A stretch of DNA of 64,000 bases from JANQIO01 sp043513815 (GTDB taxonomy: Bacteria; Pseudomonadota; Gammaproteobacteria; Pseudomonadales; Halieaceae), in the NCBI GenBank assembly GCA_043513815.1, contig CP121313.1, positions 4,154,001 through 4,218,000 on the forward strand, read 5' to 3'. Below are positions 18,419-26,983 of this stretch, one piece after another. The notes under the pieces were generated by a model. That model worked only from the letters and a program-made list of their open reading frames with translations. It had not been told where the DNA came from and did not search any database. Both the position numbers and the translations under genes were made by a program. How positions within the stretch are numbered: the stretch's first letter is position 1; every line of letters starts with the position of its first letter.

Positions 18419-19318
18419 TCAGTTGAACGCGTTGACGGGCAGCTTCAGAAACACGTGACCGTCATCGTCTGCCGGAGGCAAATGACCGGCGCGCATATTC
18501 ACCTGCAGCGACGGCAGGATGAGCTGAGGCATGCCGAGGGTCTTGTCGCGGGCCTCACGCATGCTGATGAAGTCGCTCTCCTCTATACCCTCGCCCACAT
18601 GGATGTTCTCGCGGCGCTCGGCGCCCACCGTGGTGGCGCACTGGAACTCGCGACCTTCGCCGCCGTAGTCGTGGCACAGGTACACGCGGGTATCTTCGGG
18701 CAGGCTCAGGATGCGCTGGATAGACTGGTAAAGCGTGTGGGCATCGCCGCCGGGGAAATCGACGCGAGCGGTGCCGCTGTCGGGCATGAACAGGGTGTCA
18801 CCGACGAAGGCGGAATCACCGATGACAAAGCTGACGCAGGCAGGTGTATGCCCAGGCGTGTGCCACGCGCTGGCCACCAACTCGCCGATCATGAAACTGT
18901 CGCCATCATTGAACAGCCAGTCAAACTGGGACCCATCCCGTTGAAACTCGGCACCCTCGTTGAACACCTTGCCAAAAGTATCCTGGACAACAGTGATTTT
19001 GCTGCCGATGCCGACTTTGCCGCCCAGTGCCTCCTGCAGGTACGGCGCCGCCGACAGGTGGTCGGCGTGAACGTGGGTCTCAAGAATCCATTCGACGGTC
19101 AGGTCGTGCTTGCGGACGTGGGCGATGATCTCGTCAGCACTCTCGAAACTGGTACTGCCGGAAGGCTGGTCAAAGTTCATCACCGAGTCGACGATGGCAC
19201 AGCGACCTGTAGCCGGATCGTCGACCACGTACGACCAGGTATAGGTTTGTTGGTCAAAGAATGAGGTGACCCCAGGTACTTGTTCCAGAGCGCGAGGCAG
19301 GGGTTCTTGTGCTGTCAT
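18419..19318 (-). CDS. Metallo-beta-lactamase-fold persulfide dioxygenase (ETHE1/Blh type)
   Basis: A 299-residue MBL-fold hydrolase. The metal site is ETHVHADHLSA, with GHTPACVSFVIGD and LCHDYGGEGREF as the later histidine motifs. This pattern is typical of the mononuclear-iron persulfide dioxygenases (ETHE1, Blh), which oxidise glutathione persulfide to sulfite. The start at 19318 is chosen over the ATG at 19333 because GGAGG lies eight bases before it, inside the longer frame. First gene of the pdo-SQR-SulP operon. Confidence 0.88.
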   Translation of the reverse strand: MTAQEPLPRALEQVPGVTSFFDQQTYTWSYVVDDPATGRCAIVDSVMNFDQPSGSTSFESADEIIAHVRKHDLTVEWILETHVHADHLSAAPYLQEALGGKVGIGSKITVVQDTFGKVFNEGAEFQRDGSQFDWLFNDGDSFMIGELVASAWHTPGHTPACVSFVIGDSAFVGDTLFMPDSGTARVDFPGGDAHTLYQSIQRILSLPEDTRVYLCHDYGGEGREFQCATTVGAERRENIHVGEGIEESDFISMREARDKTLGMPQLILPSLQVNMRAGHLPPADDDGHVFLKLPVNAFN

Positions 19319-19353
19319 GGCGATGGCCTCCATTGGTATCCGATGGCCATCAG

Positions 19354-19399
19354 TTTAATATAGTTTTAGGTTATTAGCTTATAATATTTTGTAATATAG
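19354..19399 (-). promoter_or_regulatory. AT-rich control region of the sulfide-oxidation operon
   Basis: A sharply AT-rich stretch in GC-rich surroundings, 36-81 bases upstream of the persulfide dioxygenase ATG. It contains direct copies of TAATATAG at 19356-19363 and 19392-19399 (36-base period). There is also a near-palindrome TTATTAGCTTATAA (19371-19384) and an inverted repeat ATATT-N4-AATAT (19384-19397). Blh operons elsewhere are controlled by ArsR-type BigR/SqrR repressors at AT-rich palindromes. That this is such an operator is inference; no regulator gene is adjacent. Confidence 0.5.
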
Positions 19400-19455
19400 C
19401 AGGCAATACGGGCTCTCTGGGGTCATAGCTCGGGTTGCACATTAAACTGAGAGGG

Positions 19456-19959
19456 CTAGTCGACGGTGCCGCGGCGCTTGAATCGAGGTCGATAGACGGC
19501 CAGCGCAATGTTGGCGACAGCCACTGAAAGGATTACCCACAGGGAGCCCCACTCCCCCACCACCATGGCGTCGAGGGTAGCGGGATCGATTTCCCCCGCC
19601 AGCGCCCGCTGGCTCTCAATAGCCATGCGCTCGGCGGGGCCCTGCACACTGAATAAGGTGCCCTCGAACATAATGATGCCCAGCCCGAGCTTGGCCCAGG
19701 CCCAACCAGCACTGTGGAAAGAGGGATTTGCCGCCATCGCAAACAGGCCCGATACCAGCACAATAGCCAGCGAGGGAAACAGAAGGTACTTCGCCACCTG
19801 GCCTATGCCCTGGCGCATCACCGCGTATTCCTCGAGCGAGGTGGGCTCCGGTGTCACCGTGAGCAGAGCCAGCATGGCGCCCAGGGCGCCGATCATGCCA
19901 GCCCCGCCCACGCTGTGCAGAAACTTCAAGGTACGTCTTATGCGAATACTGTTATCCAT
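19456..19959 (-). CDS. Small integral membrane protein (DUF2269-like)
   Basis: 167 residues with about four membrane helices: near 15-33, 60-80, 88-105 (WAWAKLGLGIIMFEGTLFSV) and 140-160. A cytoplasmic basic tail ends RPRFKRRG. It resembles predicted membrane proteins of the DUF2269 type, but I recall no biochemical role. The ATG at 19959 gives MDNSIRIRRTLKFLHSVGG; a longer frame to 20094 would overlap the divergent prenyltransferase. Divergent promoters share 19960-20084. Confidence 0.6.
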   Translation of the reverse strand: MDNSIRIRRTLKFLHSVGGAGMIGALGAMLALLTVTPEPTSLEEYAVMRQGIGQVAKYLLFPSLAIVLVSGLFAMAANPSFHSAGWAWAKLGLGIIMFEGTLFSVQGPAERMAIESQRALAGEIDPATLDAMVVGEWGSLWVILSVAVANIALAVYRPRFKRRGTVD

Positions 19960-20084
19960 AATTGGCTTTTCTGGACCGAGCGCGACCTGACGCCGCCAAA
20001 GATTCGACCGTAGTAGACTGAGCTTATGAAAACAATACGCAAGCAGCCCGCTGCGTGGATGCCACAGGACAGTACGCGAATCAT

Positions 20085-20996
20085 ATGCCCTCAAACCTGA
20101 CCAGCGGTGTCCAGCGTCTTGCAGACCCCAAGATCAGCATTACGTCTGCGGCGTCTATGGCCATCGGTGCCAGCCTGGCCGCGGACAGCCCCCGCTTTTC
20201 CTGGATATGGCTGCTGGTGCTTGGGGTCGCCATGTTTTGCATGGAGGTCGCCAAGAACGCCTGGGGAGACGTCATCGATTTCGACTCGGGCACGGACCTC
20301 GCGGTCGCCCCCGAGGACCGCACCCCATTTTCCGGCGGCAAGCGCGTTATGGTAGACGCCCTCCTGACCCGCTCACAGACCTGGGCCATTGCCGGCGGTT
20401 TTTCCGCGCTGGGACTAGCATTGGGTGCCCTGATGGTGTTTGTCCGTGAGCCCATGCTTCTTCCGCTGGGCGGTGCAGCCCTGGCGCTGGGCTGGTCATA
20501 CCACGGACCGCCGCTGAAGCTCGCCTATCGCGGGCTGGGAGAACTGGACGTGGTGTTGATATACGGCCCGGCCATCGCGACGGCTACCTATTTACTGATG
20601 GCGGGGGCATTCAGCCACACGGTGATCTGGGCGTCCTTGCCACTGGGAATATTTATCGCCGCCTTTCTCTGGGTCAACGAGTTTCCTGACTACCTGGCAG
20701 ACCGCCAGTGCGGAAAGCGTAACCTGGTGGTCCTGTTGGGGCGCCGCCGCGCCAGCAGGGCACTGCCGCTGATCTACCTCGGCGGCCTGGGATTACTGGT
20801 CGCCGCCATTGCCATGGGTAAGCTACCCGTGAATGCGGGCCTGGGTCTGATCGCCGCGCTCCCCGCCGGCATGGCAGTTTTTTTCACCTGGCGCGAGCCC
20901 GAGACATTTCACAGGCAACGCCCCGTGCAACCGCTGGCACTGCTGGCCTTCGTGCTGCTGTCGGCAGGGTTGTCAGTCGGCGTGCTGCTGGGCTGA
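20085..20996 (+). CDS. UbiA-family prenyltransferase, MenA-like
   Basis: A 303-residue polytopic membrane protein with eight or nine helices. The first aspartate motif is NAWGDVIDFDSGTD, closest to the NDYFDYxxGxD pattern of MenA (1,4-dihydroxy-2-naphthoate prenyltransferase). The second is NEFPDYLADRQCGKRNL. The acceptor is uncertain: no other menaquinone gene is nearby, and related proteins also prenylate other aromatic or polyol acceptors. The following sugar transferase starts in an overlapping TGATG. Confidence 0.75.
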   Translation: MPSNLTSGVQRLADPKISITSAASMAIGASLAADSPRFSWIWLLVLGVAMFCMEVAKNAWGDVIDFDSGTDLAVAPEDRTPFSGGKRVMVDALLTRSQTWAIAGGFSALGLALGALMVFVREPMLLPLGGAALALGWSYHGPPLKLAYRGLGELDVVLIYGPAIATATYLLMAGAFSHTVIWASLPLGIFIAAFLWVNEFPDYLADRQCGKRNLVVLLGRRRASRALPLIYLGGLGLLVAAIAMGKLPVNAGLGLIAALPAGMAVFFTWREPETFHRQRPVQPLALLAFVLLSAGLSVGVLLG

Positions 20997-21646
20997 TGGT
21001 GCAGCGCTCACTGAAGTGGTGGCTGGATCGCCTCGGTGCGCTACTAATGCTGTTACTGGCGGCGCCATTGCTGGCGTGCCTGAGCATACTCATGCTGGCC
21101 CAACAGGGTGCGCCGCTGCTGCACCGGGAGCGCCGCGTGGGGCTGGGCGGACGGGAGTTCGCCCTGCTCAAATTGCGCAGCATGCGCTTCGAGGAAGGGC
21201 CACATATTGCGCCAGAAAACGATCCCCGCATCACACCTGTGGGCCGCTTGCTGCGGCGCTCCCGACTGGACGAGCTACCGCAGCTGATCAATGTGCTGCG
21301 CGGGGAGATGAGCCTGGTGGGACCGCGGCCCCTGCCCTGCGCCCATGCGGCCTGTTTGAGCGAGTCGGAGCAACAGTCCCTGTTCGCCGTTCGGCCCGGT
21401 CTCACCGGGGTCTCTGCACTGGCGTTTCTCGGGGAGGATGCAGCGCTGTGCGAACACCACCCGGCAGAGGCGATCTATCTGGAGAAACTGCTGCCCGCCA
21501 AGGTCGCCCTGGAGCTGGACTACATTGCCCGCTGGTCACTGGGGCGAGATCTGCGCCTGCTGGGCGCAACAGCGGCGCAGCTCTGGTCGAGAAGCGCTCG
21601 GCGGCAATCCCGTGAGCGGGTGCTCGGATTGCTGGAGCAGGACTAG
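20996..21646 (+). CDS. Initiating sugar-phosphate transferase (WcaJ/PglC-type bacterial sugar transferase)
   Basis: A 216-residue monotopic transferase with an N-terminal hydrophobic hairpin (LGALLMLLLAAPLLACLSIL). The family core follows: FALLKLRSMRFEEG, then GRLLRRSRLDELPQLINVLRGEMSLVGPRP in separate conserved blocks. These enzymes move a sugar phosphate onto undecaprenyl phosphate to begin exopolysaccharide or glycan assembly. No other polysaccharide gene is in the window, which is unusual. It overlaps the UbiA-like gene by one base. Confidence 0.82.
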   Translation: MVQRSLKWWLDRLGALLMLLLAAPLLACLSILMLAQQGAPLLHRERRVGLGGREFALLKLRSMRFEEGPHIAPENDPRITPVGRLLRRSRLDELPQLINVLRGEMSLVGPRPLPCAHAACLSESEQQSLFAVRPGLTGVSALAFLGEDAALCEHHPAEAIYLEKLLPAKVALELDYIARWSLGRDLRLLGATAAQLWSRSARRQSRERVLGLLEQD

Positions 21647-21666
21647 GTGCCTGGACGCCCAGGCAC
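21647..21666. terminator. Hairpin between convergent sugar-transferase and sppA genes
   Basis: A perfect 8-base-pair stem GTGCCTGG / CCAGGCAC with an ACGC loop directly after the sugar-transferase stop. A second weaker hairpin (GGCCT ... AGGCC) follows. Neither has a long T tract, so it may be a bidirectional end structure rather than a classical intrinsic terminator. Confidence 0.45.
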
Positions 21667-21697
21667 TGGTTACGGCCTGTGCGGTCTAGGCCGCTGC

Positions 21698-23512
21698 TCA
21701 GTTAAGGTCTATCAGGCAATTACTGCACATGACCGTTGCCCGCGGCTGGCTCGCCTCAGCCAGCGGCGCCAGCAGCGTTTCGATCTGGTGGTACAGGTCC
21801 GGCACTGCCGGCGTGAAGCTGACGGGGGACTGCTGCATGAGGTCGCGCAGCAGCCGTTCTCCAAAGGACAGCTCGCGCTCGATGTAGTTGACCCGGTAAC
21901 CGTCCAGACTGGCCAGCTCCGCGGCGTGGGCGATCGCGTCGTCCAGCGTGCCCATCTCATCCACCAGGCCCCGCTCCTGTGCCGCAGTACCAATCCATAC
22001 ACGCCCACCGGCAATGCTGCGCACGAAAGGCGCGTCCAGATCGCGACCCTCCGCCACCACATCAACGAAGCGGTTGTAGATGCTTGCTGAGTAGCTGAAG
22101 AAGAGCTCATCCAGCGCTTCATCGGTAGGACGGTTGAGGCCCCAGCCCGCGTGCTTACTGGTAGTGACGCCGTCGTAATTGATCCCCAGGTAATCCAGCA
22201 GGTTCTCCGCCGTGGGGAATGCCACCGCCACACCTATCGAGCCGGTAATCGTAGTGGGTGCTGCAAAGATACGATCAGCGGGGCTGCTCACCCACATGCC
22301 GCCGGAGGCAGCGTAGTTACCCATCGACACGACGACCGGCAAGTCGCGGCCCTGTGCTGCCATCATCTCCTCGCGAATCATGTCGCTGGCGATCACAGAA
22401 CCGCCCGGACTGTTGACGCGCACCACGATGGCACGGGTGTTCTCATCCTCATAGGCGCGACGCACCTGGCTGGCGATTTCGTCCGAACCTGCCACCCCGG
22501 GGCTGACCTCGCCACGTTGCAGGCCGCCCTCGGCAAACACTACCGCCACCGCGTCTTCCTGGTCGGTACTGTCGTCTTCCAGCTGGGCGAGATAGGCGGC
22601 TGCGCTGATATGCGGGTAGGTCTCTCGCTCGGCATCCTTGTCGGTGCCAAAGCGCTCCATCATCCAGGCACGGAAGCCCGGGAAGGTCTTGGTTCCATCG
22701 ATGACCCCCTGTTGCTGCGCGAAGGCCAGGTTCTCATAGGCGGCTTCCCCACCCAGCAGCACCGGGTAGTCATCGGCCAGCTGCTGGAACACCGCAGCGT
22801 CGACGTCGCGACCGGCGGCCATACTCTGCTTCATGGCGGCCCAGATCGGGTCATAGAGGGCTTCGCGCTGCTCGCGGTCCTTGTCGGACATATTGTCCCG
22901 CGTGAGGCTATCCACAAACGACTTGTAGTCCCCCTGGGCGTAGTTGTGGATGGTGAGCTTGAGGTTCTCGGCCAGCTGCCGGAAATAACCGCGATAGCCA
23001 CCCAGGCCTGACAGCATCAGGGCACCGGTCGGGTGCATATACACCTCGTCGGCCTGGGCGGCCAACAGGTAGCCACCCGTGCTTAGCGTATCGGCAAAAG
23101 CGATTACAGGGGTGTCGGTCGCTCTCAATTCGGCCAGCGCCGTCGCGATTTCCAGTGCCGTTGATGGACCACCAAACGACGTCTTGCTGAAGTCCAGCAA
23201 CACGGCCTGCAGACGCTGGTCGTCGGTAGCGGCGCGTATCACTCGCAGCAGGTCGCGAGCCTGCACCTGCGCCGGAGCGTCCGGATCCGGTGGAAACGCC
23301 AGCGGCGAAGTATAAGCTGCCTGGTCGACCAGGATCCCCTCTGGCGCAATGATCAGCACCCGCCCCTCCGGGTCCACGTCGGGGGCTCGCTGGGAGAAAA
23401 CGGCATAGGCGATGACCAGCAGATAGACGAGAAACGCCAGCGTCAGCAGGTTTACCGTCCAAATGCGAATACTGGTCAGCGCGTGACCGAAATTTTGCAG
23501 TCCCTGTTTCAT
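21698..23512 (-). CDS. sppA: Signal peptide peptidase SppA, 67-kDa type
   Basis: A 604-residue membrane-anchored serine protease that degrades cleaved signal peptides. One N-terminal helix (LLTLAFLVYLLVIAYAVF) anchors two tandem peptidase-S49 domains. The catalytic lysine is Lys197 in GDYKSFVDSLTR of the first domain, and the serine is Ser403 in MGNYAASGGMW of the second, matching the K209/S409 layout of E. coli SppA. The ATG at 23512 is preferred over 23545 because AGGAG lies ten bases upstream. Divergent from the MoxR operon. Confidence 0.93.
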   Translation of the reverse strand: MKQGLQNFGHALTSIRIWTVNLLTLAFLVYLLVIAYAVFSQRAPDVDPEGRVLIIAPEGILVDQAAYTSPLAFPPDPDAPAQVQARDLLRVIRAATDDQRLQAVLLDFSKTSFGGPSTALEIATALAELRATDTPVIAFADTLSTGGYLLAAQADEVYMHPTGALMLSGLGGYRGYFRQLAENLKLTIHNYAQGDYKSFVDSLTRDNMSDKDREQREALYDPIWAAMKQSMAAGRDVDAAVFQQLADDYPVLLGGEAAYENLAFAQQQGVIDGTKTFPGFRAWMMERFGTDKDAERETYPHISAAAYLAQLEDDSTDQEDAVAVVFAEGGLQRGEVSPGVAGSDEIASQVRRAYEDENTRAIVVRVNSPGGSVIASDMIREEMMAAQGRDLPVVVSMGNYAASGGMWVSSPADRIFAAPTTITGSIGVAVAFPTAENLLDYLGINYDGVTTSKHAGWGLNRPTDEALDELFFSYSASIYNRFVDVVAEGRDLDAPFVRSIAGGRVWIGTAAQERGLVDEMGTLDDAIAHAAELASLDGYRVNYIERELSFGERLLRDLMQQSPVSFTPAVPDLYHQIETLLAPLAEASQPRATVMCSNCLIDLN

Positions 23513-23566
23513 GATGTGCCGGCTCCTGGCGATGTCTGATCGCAAGTATACAGTCTCGCCCCCGGG

Positions 23567-23584
23567 GTGTAGCTACGGCTACAC
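23567..23584. other. Perfect hairpin in the sppA-moxR divergent region
   Basis: Inverted repeat GTGTAGC-TACG-GCTACAC, seven perfect pairs with a four-base loop, about midway between the two divergent starts. It could be an operator or part of the moxR 5' leader; no T tract follows. Confidence 0.4.
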
Positions 23585-23620
23585 TAGGAGGCTTGAATCG
23601 AGACTACGCAAGGAACCAGC

Positions 23621-24586
23621 TTGGAAACCACACGCAATGCGGTGAGCGCCGTGATCGAGGCGATGAATCGTTCGGTGATCGGGCAGGAAACCGTCACCGA
23701 AGCCCTTGCCATTGCCCTGCTCTGCAACGGTAACCTGATGCTCGAGGGCTATCCCGGCACTGCCAAAACACGTTCCATCAAGACCCTGGCGCGGGTGTTG
23801 GAGGCGAGCCTGGGGCGGATCCAGTTCACCCCCGACCTGCTCCCTTCGGACGTCACCGGCACCGAGGTCTACCAGGATGTGGCCGGGCAGCAGACCCTGA
23901 CCTTTCAGCAGGGACCAATTTTCAACAACCTGGTGCTGGCCGACGAAATCAACCGGGCGCCGGCCAAGGTGCAGGCGGCGCTGCTGGAGGCCATGGAAGA
24001 ACGCCAGGTGACCGTGGCTGGAAAAACCTATGGCCTGCCGCCCCTGTTCATGGTGCTCGCCACCCAGAACCCCATCGAGCAGGAGGGGACTTACCCCTTG
24101 CCAGAGGCCCAGATGGACCGCTTCCTGATGAAGGTCAACCTCGACTACCCCGATCGTGAGGCCGAGCTCGGGATCGTCAGGCTGGTTCACGACGAAGAGG
24201 CGCCCTCGGACACGCAGGCCGTCGTGGTGGAGCAGGAGCAGATATTCGCCGCCCGCGAAGTTGTGCGCACCATTCACGCCAGCGACAACGTGGAACGCTA
24301 CATGGTGGACATTGTGATGGCGACACGCACACCGAGCGGTTTCGAGGGCGACCTGCCGCGCTGGATCGAGATTGGCTCCAGCCCCCGGGCCAGCATCAGC
24401 CTGCACCGGGCTGCCCGCGCGAGGGCATTTCTGCAGGGACGGGACTTTGTTGATCCCGACGACGTGCGCGCCGTCACCCACGGGGTGCTGCGACACCGTC
24501 TGATCCTCAGCTACGATGCACTGGCCGACAACGTCACACCAGACCAGGTCATCGACGAGATTCTGCGTCAGGTCGCCGTGGCCTGA
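23621..24586 (+). CDS. MoxR-family AAA+ ATPase
   Basis: 321 residues. Walker A is GYPGTAKT (43-50) and Walker B is LVLADEI near 107-112, followed by NRAPAKVQAALLEAMEE. The typical MoxR block LATQNPIEQEGTYPLPEAQ supplies sensor 1. MoxR ATPases act as chaperones or metal-insertion motors for partners with von Willebrand A domains. The start is a TTG at 23621 preceded by AAGGAA; a GTG at 23641 is an alternative. First of six tightly packed genes; its stop shares a base with the next ATG. Confidence 0.9.
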   Translation: METTRNAVSAVIEAMNRSVIGQETVTEALAIALLCNGNLMLEGYPGTAKTRSIKTLARVLEASLGRIQFTPDLLPSDVTGTEVYQDVAGQQTLTFQQGPIFNNLVLADEINRAPAKVQAALLEAMEERQVTVAGKTYGLPPLFMVLATQNPIEQEGTYPLPEAQMDRFLMKVNLDYPDREAELGIVRLVHDEEAPSDTQAVVVEQEQIFAAREVVRTIHASDNVERYMVDIVMATRTPSGFEGDLPRWIEIGSSPRASISLHRAARARAFLQGRDFVDPDDVRAVTHGVLRHRLILSYDALADNVTPDQVIDEILRQVAVA

Positions 24587-25500
24587 TGGCGTCGGGTATC
24601 TATACCGACACCGCCAGCCTTGCCAGGCTGCGCCACGACGCCCACGGTTTTTCCCTGCTGCCACAGCAGCCGTTGAACAGCTTGCTGAGTGGGCGCAAGC
24701 GCTCGCGCCTGCGCGGACGCGGCCTCGATTTCGAGGAACTTCGCCACTACCGCCCAGGCGATGATATTCGCACCATGGACTGGAGAGTCACCAACCGGAC
24801 CGGTAAACCGCACGTCCGCGTCTTTACCGAGGAACGGGACCGGCCTGTAATCCTGCTGGTCGATCAGCGTCTCGGCATGTTCTTTGGCAGCCGCGTCAGA
24901 ATGAAATCGGTCGTGGCTGCCGAGTTGGCAGCGCTGGCGGCCTGGCGGGTGCTGGCGCAGGGCGACCGGGTGGGCACCATCCTTTTCAATGACAGCCGCT
25001 GCCTGCAATCGCGTCCATCCCGCAGCGAGCGCCTGCTACTCAGCAGCCTCGGGCAGCTCGCCGCCATGAACGGCGAATTGCGAGCCGACCAGGCGGCAAC
25101 GCCGGCACCAGAGCAGCTCGCCGGCGCCCTGCAATTGGCCGAGCGCATGGTCGGCCACGATTACCTGGTCTGTGTCGTCTCCGACTTCGACGGCTGGAAT
25201 GACGCCTGCCTGGCCAGCATCAAACGCATGGCGCGCCACAACGACCTGGTCGCCGCGCTGGTGTTCGATCCCCTGGAGCAGGACATTTCCTCCGCCCGCA
25301 GCCTGGTGGTGTCGGACGGGCACTACCAGCTACAGGTGGAACCGGAGCACCGCGAGCTGGGACGGCGCTTTCAGGACAGTTTCACAGACAGCCTCGGCGG
25401 ACTGCGCAGCGAACTGCGCAAACACGGCATGCCGGTTCTGCCCATCGATACGGTCACGCCTGTGTCCGAACAGTTGCGGCTCGAGCTGGGGCGGTACTGA
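24586..25500 (+). CDS. DUF58-domain protein of the MoxR/Bat operon
   Basis: A 304-residue soluble protein. The DUF58 signature is visible as SGRKRSRLRGRGLDFEELRH and YRPGDDIRTMDWRVTNRTGK, followed by a VWA-like half ending in VVSDFDGWND. DUF58 proteins regularly sit between moxR and bat genes; their precise role is unknown. It overlaps moxR by one base. Confidence 0.85.
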   Translation: MASGIYTDTASLARLRHDAHGFSLLPQQPLNSLLSGRKRSRLRGRGLDFEELRHYRPGDDIRTMDWRVTNRTGKPHVRVFTEERDRPVILLVDQRLGMFFGSRVRMKSVVAAELAALAAWRVLAQGDRVGTILFNDSRCLQSRPSRSERLLLSSLGQLAAMNGELRADQAATPAPEQLAGALQLAERMVGHDYLVCVVSDFDGWNDACLASIKRMARHNDLVAALVFDPLEQDISSARSLVVSDGHYQLQVEPEHRELGRRFQDSFTDSLGGLRSELRKHGMPVLPIDTVTPVSEQLRLELGRY

Positions 25501-25502
25501 TC

Positions 25503-25997
25503 ATGTCAGCGCCGCCGCTGCCGGAGGTATTTGGCAACTACGCCATCAAGGGAATCGAGGAGCTGCTGCCGCCGGAGCCCGTTTCCTGGTGGCCGGCCAC
25601 TCCCGGCTGGTGGCTGCTTGCCGCTGCCACCGTCGCGCTAGTAACGCGCTGGAGCTGGCGCCGCTGGCGCCGCTGGCAGCGGGATCGCTACCGCCGCGAC
25701 GCCCTCGCCCGACTGGCTGCGCTGTGCGGCGATCCCGGCCAGCAATTGCAGGCCGCCGCCATCATACTCAAGGGTACTGCGCTGGCAGTCTATCCGCGCC
25801 CGGAGGTGGCCGGGCTCAGCGGCCATGACTGGCTGGCCTGGCTGGAAACCCACGGCGCAAAATTCAGCGCCGACAGCCGTCTGCTGCTGGCGGAAACGCA
25901 ATACCGTTCGCAGCGCGAGCCGGAAGCGAATGCGGTAGCACAGCTGGTGGCAGAAGCCTCTGCCTGGGTGCGTCAGCACCAGGGTCGGCCCGGATGA
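25503..25997 (+). CDS. DUF4381-domain protein of the MoxR/Bat operon
   Basis: 164 residues. Starting after LPEVFGNYAIKGIEELLPPE, a single membrane helix (WWLLAAATVALVTRW) is followed by a basic patch and a helical cytoplasmic domain with HDWLAWLETHG. The pattern and position match DUF4381 proteins of gammaproteobacterial bat operons. It overlaps batA by 4 bases. Confidence 0.78.
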   Translation: MSAPPLPEVFGNYAIKGIEELLPPEPVSWWPATPGWWLLAAATVALVTRWSWRRWRRWQRDRYRRDALARLAALCGDPGQQLQAAAIILKGTALAVYPRPEVAGLSGHDWLAWLETHGAKFSADSRLLLAETQYRSQREPEANAVAQLVAEASAWVRQHQGRPG

Positions 25998-26983
25998 TCG
26001 AGCTGGCACATCCCTTGTGGCTCCTGTTGCTGCCGCTGCCGCTGCTGCTGCGGCGCCTGCCTGCCTTCAAACACCGACGCGACTCCGTCAAGGTACCCTT
26101 TTTCCAGCGCCTGGTGGTGTTGAGCGAGGAGGCGCCACAAACCGGCGCCGTGGTGCTGGTAAAGACCACGCTGCAGAAAGTTCTGCTGGTGTTCACCTGG
26201 CTGTGCCTGGTGCTGGCCGCGGCCAAGCCGGAGTGGGTGGGCGAGCCGGTGGAGCAAAGCCGCAGCGCCCGCGACCTGATGGTGGCGGTGGACCTTTCCG
26301 GTTCCATGCAGGCCACCGATTTTGCCACCCCGGAGGGAGAGCAGATCAATCGCCTGGAGGCCGTCAAACGGGTTCTGACTGAACTCGCCGCAGAGCGAGG
26401 CGGCGACCGCCTGGGCCTGATTGTATTTGGCAGCGCGCCCTACCTGCAGGCCCCGTTTACCGAGGACCATGACACCTGGCGCACCCTGCTGCTGGAGACC
26501 GAGATCGGCATGGCCGGCCAGAGCACCGTGTTCGGTGACGCCATTGGGCTGGCTATTCACCTGTTCGACAAGTCGGACACCGACAACCGGGTGCTGATGA
26601 TCCTGACCGACGGTAATGACACCGGCAGCAGAGTACCGCCGGTAGAAGCCGCCAAGGTGGCCCGCAGCCGGGACATCCGCATTCATACGGTGGCGATGGG
26701 CGATCCCGCCAGCATCGGCGAGGAAGAGCTGGACGTCGAAACCCTGCAGCGCGTCGCCGAGCTCACCGGCGGCGCCTATTTCCAGGCCATGGACCGGGAG
26801 CAGCTGCGGAACGCCTATGCCGCCATCGCCGCACTGGAGCCCGAGGAATATGAAAGCGTCAGCTTCCGGCCCCGCTACAGCCTGCATCACATTCCGGTAG
26901 CACTGGTGATGCTCTATTACGGCATCTACCACGTGCTGGCCGGACTGGGCGCCAGCCGGCGCAGAGCGCAACATGCTGCTTGA
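25994..26983 (+). CDS. batA: BatA-like von Willebrand factor A protein
   Basis: 329 residues: an N-terminal membrane helix pair (to about 78), a VWA domain, and a C-terminal helix (IPVALVMLYYGIYHVLAGLG). The metal-ion-dependent adhesion site is intact: DLSGS at 100-104, with threonine and aspartate positions in LMILTDGNDTGS. Bat proteins are linked to oxidative-stress tolerance in Bacteroides and other bacteria. The gene overlaps batB by 11 bases. Confidence 0.82.
   Translation: MIELAHPLWLLLLPLPLLLRRLPAFKHRRDSVKVPFFQRLVVLSEEAPQTGAVVLVKTTLQKVLLVFTWLCLVLAAAKPEWVGEPVEQSRSARDLMVAVDLSGSMQATDFATPEGEQINRLEAVKRVLTELAAERGGDRLGLIVFGSAPYLQAPFTEDHDTWRTLLLETEIGMAGQSTVFGDAIGLAIHLFDKSDTDNRVLMILTDGNDTGSRVPPVEAAKVARSRDIRIHTVAMGDPASIGEEELDVETLQRVAELTGGAYFQAMDREQLRNAYAAIAALEPEEYESVSFRPRYSLHHIPVALVMLYYGIYHVLAGLGASRRRAQHAA

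Noticed and set aside
20026..20100. A 24-codon reading frame overlapping the UbiA-like start
   Set aside because: Too short and lacking a convincing ribosome-binding site; no evidence for a leader peptide.
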